This document shows positions 63,481 to 64,000 of a stretch of 64,000 bases of DNA, in pieces. Under the pieces are notes generated by a model. The model saw nothing but the letters and a program-made list of their open reading frames with translations. It had not been told where the DNA came from and searched no databases. The stretch's first letter is position 1. Every line of letters begins with the position of its first letter. Position numbers and translations under genes: made by a program. Source of the stretch: Lachnospiraceae bacterium (GTDB lineage: Bacteria; Bacillota; Clostridia; Lachnospirales; Lachnospiraceae); assembly GCA_024399135.1 (NCBI GenBank), contig JAKSHY010000006.1, positions 62,001-126,000 of the forward strand, given 5' to 3'.

Positions 63481-64000
63481 ATGGCTTTTGAAAGCTTAAC
63501 TGATAAATTACAAAATGTATTTAAAAACTTAAGAAGTAAGGGTCTTCTTACTGAAGAAGATGTTAAGGTTGCTCTTAAGGAAGTTAAGATGGCTCTTTTA
63601 GAGGCTGATGTTAACTTCAAGGTTGTTAAGCAGTTTATTAATTCGGTTCAGGAACGTGCAGTTGGACAGGATGTAATGAACGGATTAAATCCTGGACAGA
63701 TGGTTATCAAAATCGTTAATGAAGAAATGATTTCATTAATGGGCTCTGAAACAACTGAGGTTGAATTCCAGCCAGGAAAAAGCATTACGACTATATTGAT
63801 GTGTGGTCTTCAGGGTGCTGGTAAAACAACTGCTACAGCGAAGATGGCAGGAAAGTTCCTAACTAAAGGTAAGAAACCTCTTTTAGTTGCCTGTGATGTC
63901 TACAGACCAGCCGCTATTAAACAGTTACAGATTAATGGTGAGAAGGTCGGAGTTGATGTATTTAGCATGGGTGATAATAATTCACCTGTTGATATTGCTA
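63481..64000 (+). CDS. ffh: Signal recognition particle protein Ffh (truncated by window end)
   Basis: The first 173 residues only. The N-domain (AFESLTDKLQNVFKNLRSKGLLTEEDVKVALKEVKMALLEADVN) and the GTPase G1 motif GLQGAGKTT (109-117), followed by the DVYRPAAIKQL block, identify Ffh. It recognises signal sequences with 4.5S RNA and docks at FtsY. The ATG follows the ylxM stop by one base, so it is cotranscribed. No frameshift was seen in the visible part. Confidence 0.97.
   Translation, partial: MAFESLTDKLQNVFKNLRSKGLLTEEDVKVALKEVKMALLEADVNFKVVKQFINSVQERAVGQDVMNGLNPGQMVIKIVNEEMISLMGSETTEVEFQPGKSITTILMCGLQGAGKTTATAKMAGKFLTKGKKPLLVACDVYRPAAIKQLQINGEKVGVDVFSMGDNNSPVDIA

Noticed and set aside
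1-64000. tRNA or rRNA genes
   Set aside because: I scanned intergenic gaps for cloverleaf and TTCGA-type signals and recognised none; a short or atypical RNA could be missed by eye.

Overview
The window is low-GC, Gram-positive-type chromosomal DNA, most likely from a motile member of the Lachnospiraceae (Butyrivibrio/Pseudobutyrivibrio-like). The family call rests on gene order and protein style: flgM-flgN-flgK-flgK-flgL-fliW-csrA, glmM, rpmG-secE-nusG-rplKA, rplJL-rpoBC and ylxM-ffh, AGGAGG-type ribosome binding sites, and acidic tails on RpoB and L10. The genus is inference. I saw no rRNA, tRNA, insertion sequence, prophage or CRISPR array.

Layout. (1) 1-2352: two minus-strand secreted proteins (DUF5722-like and VanW-like). 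(2) 2527-14421: a tight plus-strand run for envelope glycan decoration: three GT-C (ArnT/PMT-like) membrane glycosyltransferases, two acyltransferase-3 proteins, a split DUF6077-like membrane protein, an MBOAT O-acyltransferase with an SGNH/DltD-like partner, and a pair of SMR/EamA-like small membrane proteins. (3) 14466-33795: a large GH25 muramidase, then a polysaccharide locus: rfbB, rfbA, rfbC (dTDP-rhamnose route, no rfbD in the window), ABC export permease and ATPase with a Wzt-type C-domain, a methyltransferase plus kinase-like protein reminiscent of the WbdD chain terminator, multi-domain GT2 glycosyltransferases, a phosphohexomutase and a WbaP/WcaJ-type initiating phosphotransferase. 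(4) 33975-38934: LytR-CpsA-Psr ligase, a 1.09-kb noncoding island with unusual repeats, an orphan rhamnosyltransferase-like GT2 and an HtrA protease. (5) 39038-47903: flagellar hook-filament junction genes with SigD-like promoters, the FliW/CsrA switch, and on the other strand a FliD-like protein and a small HTH protein. (6) 47981-64000: glmM and a left-handed beta-helix protein, then the translation/transcription core (rpmG, secE, nusG, rplK, rplA, rplJ, rplL, rpoB, rpoC) interrupted by a CapA-like gene, and ylxM with a truncated ffh.

How it fits together: regions 2-4 read as one programme building, capping, exporting, decorating and anchoring a cell-surface polysaccharide, probably rhamnose-containing. 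Region 5 is a late flagellar operon that carries its own post-transcriptional regulator. Its flgL leader contains three AAGGAU motifs, two in the loops of predicted hairpins, as expected of CsrA sites; the divergent FliD-like gene has a similar hairpin.

Most unusual signals: a 14-site array of GGTWATAAG/CTTATWACC motifs in alternating orientation at a near-constant 27-bp pitch (35562-35920); a 138-bp nested palindrome with a GC-rich core (36258-36395); CsrA-type hairpins ahead of flgL and the FliD-like gene; and a WbdD-like terminator next to a Wzt-type ATPase.
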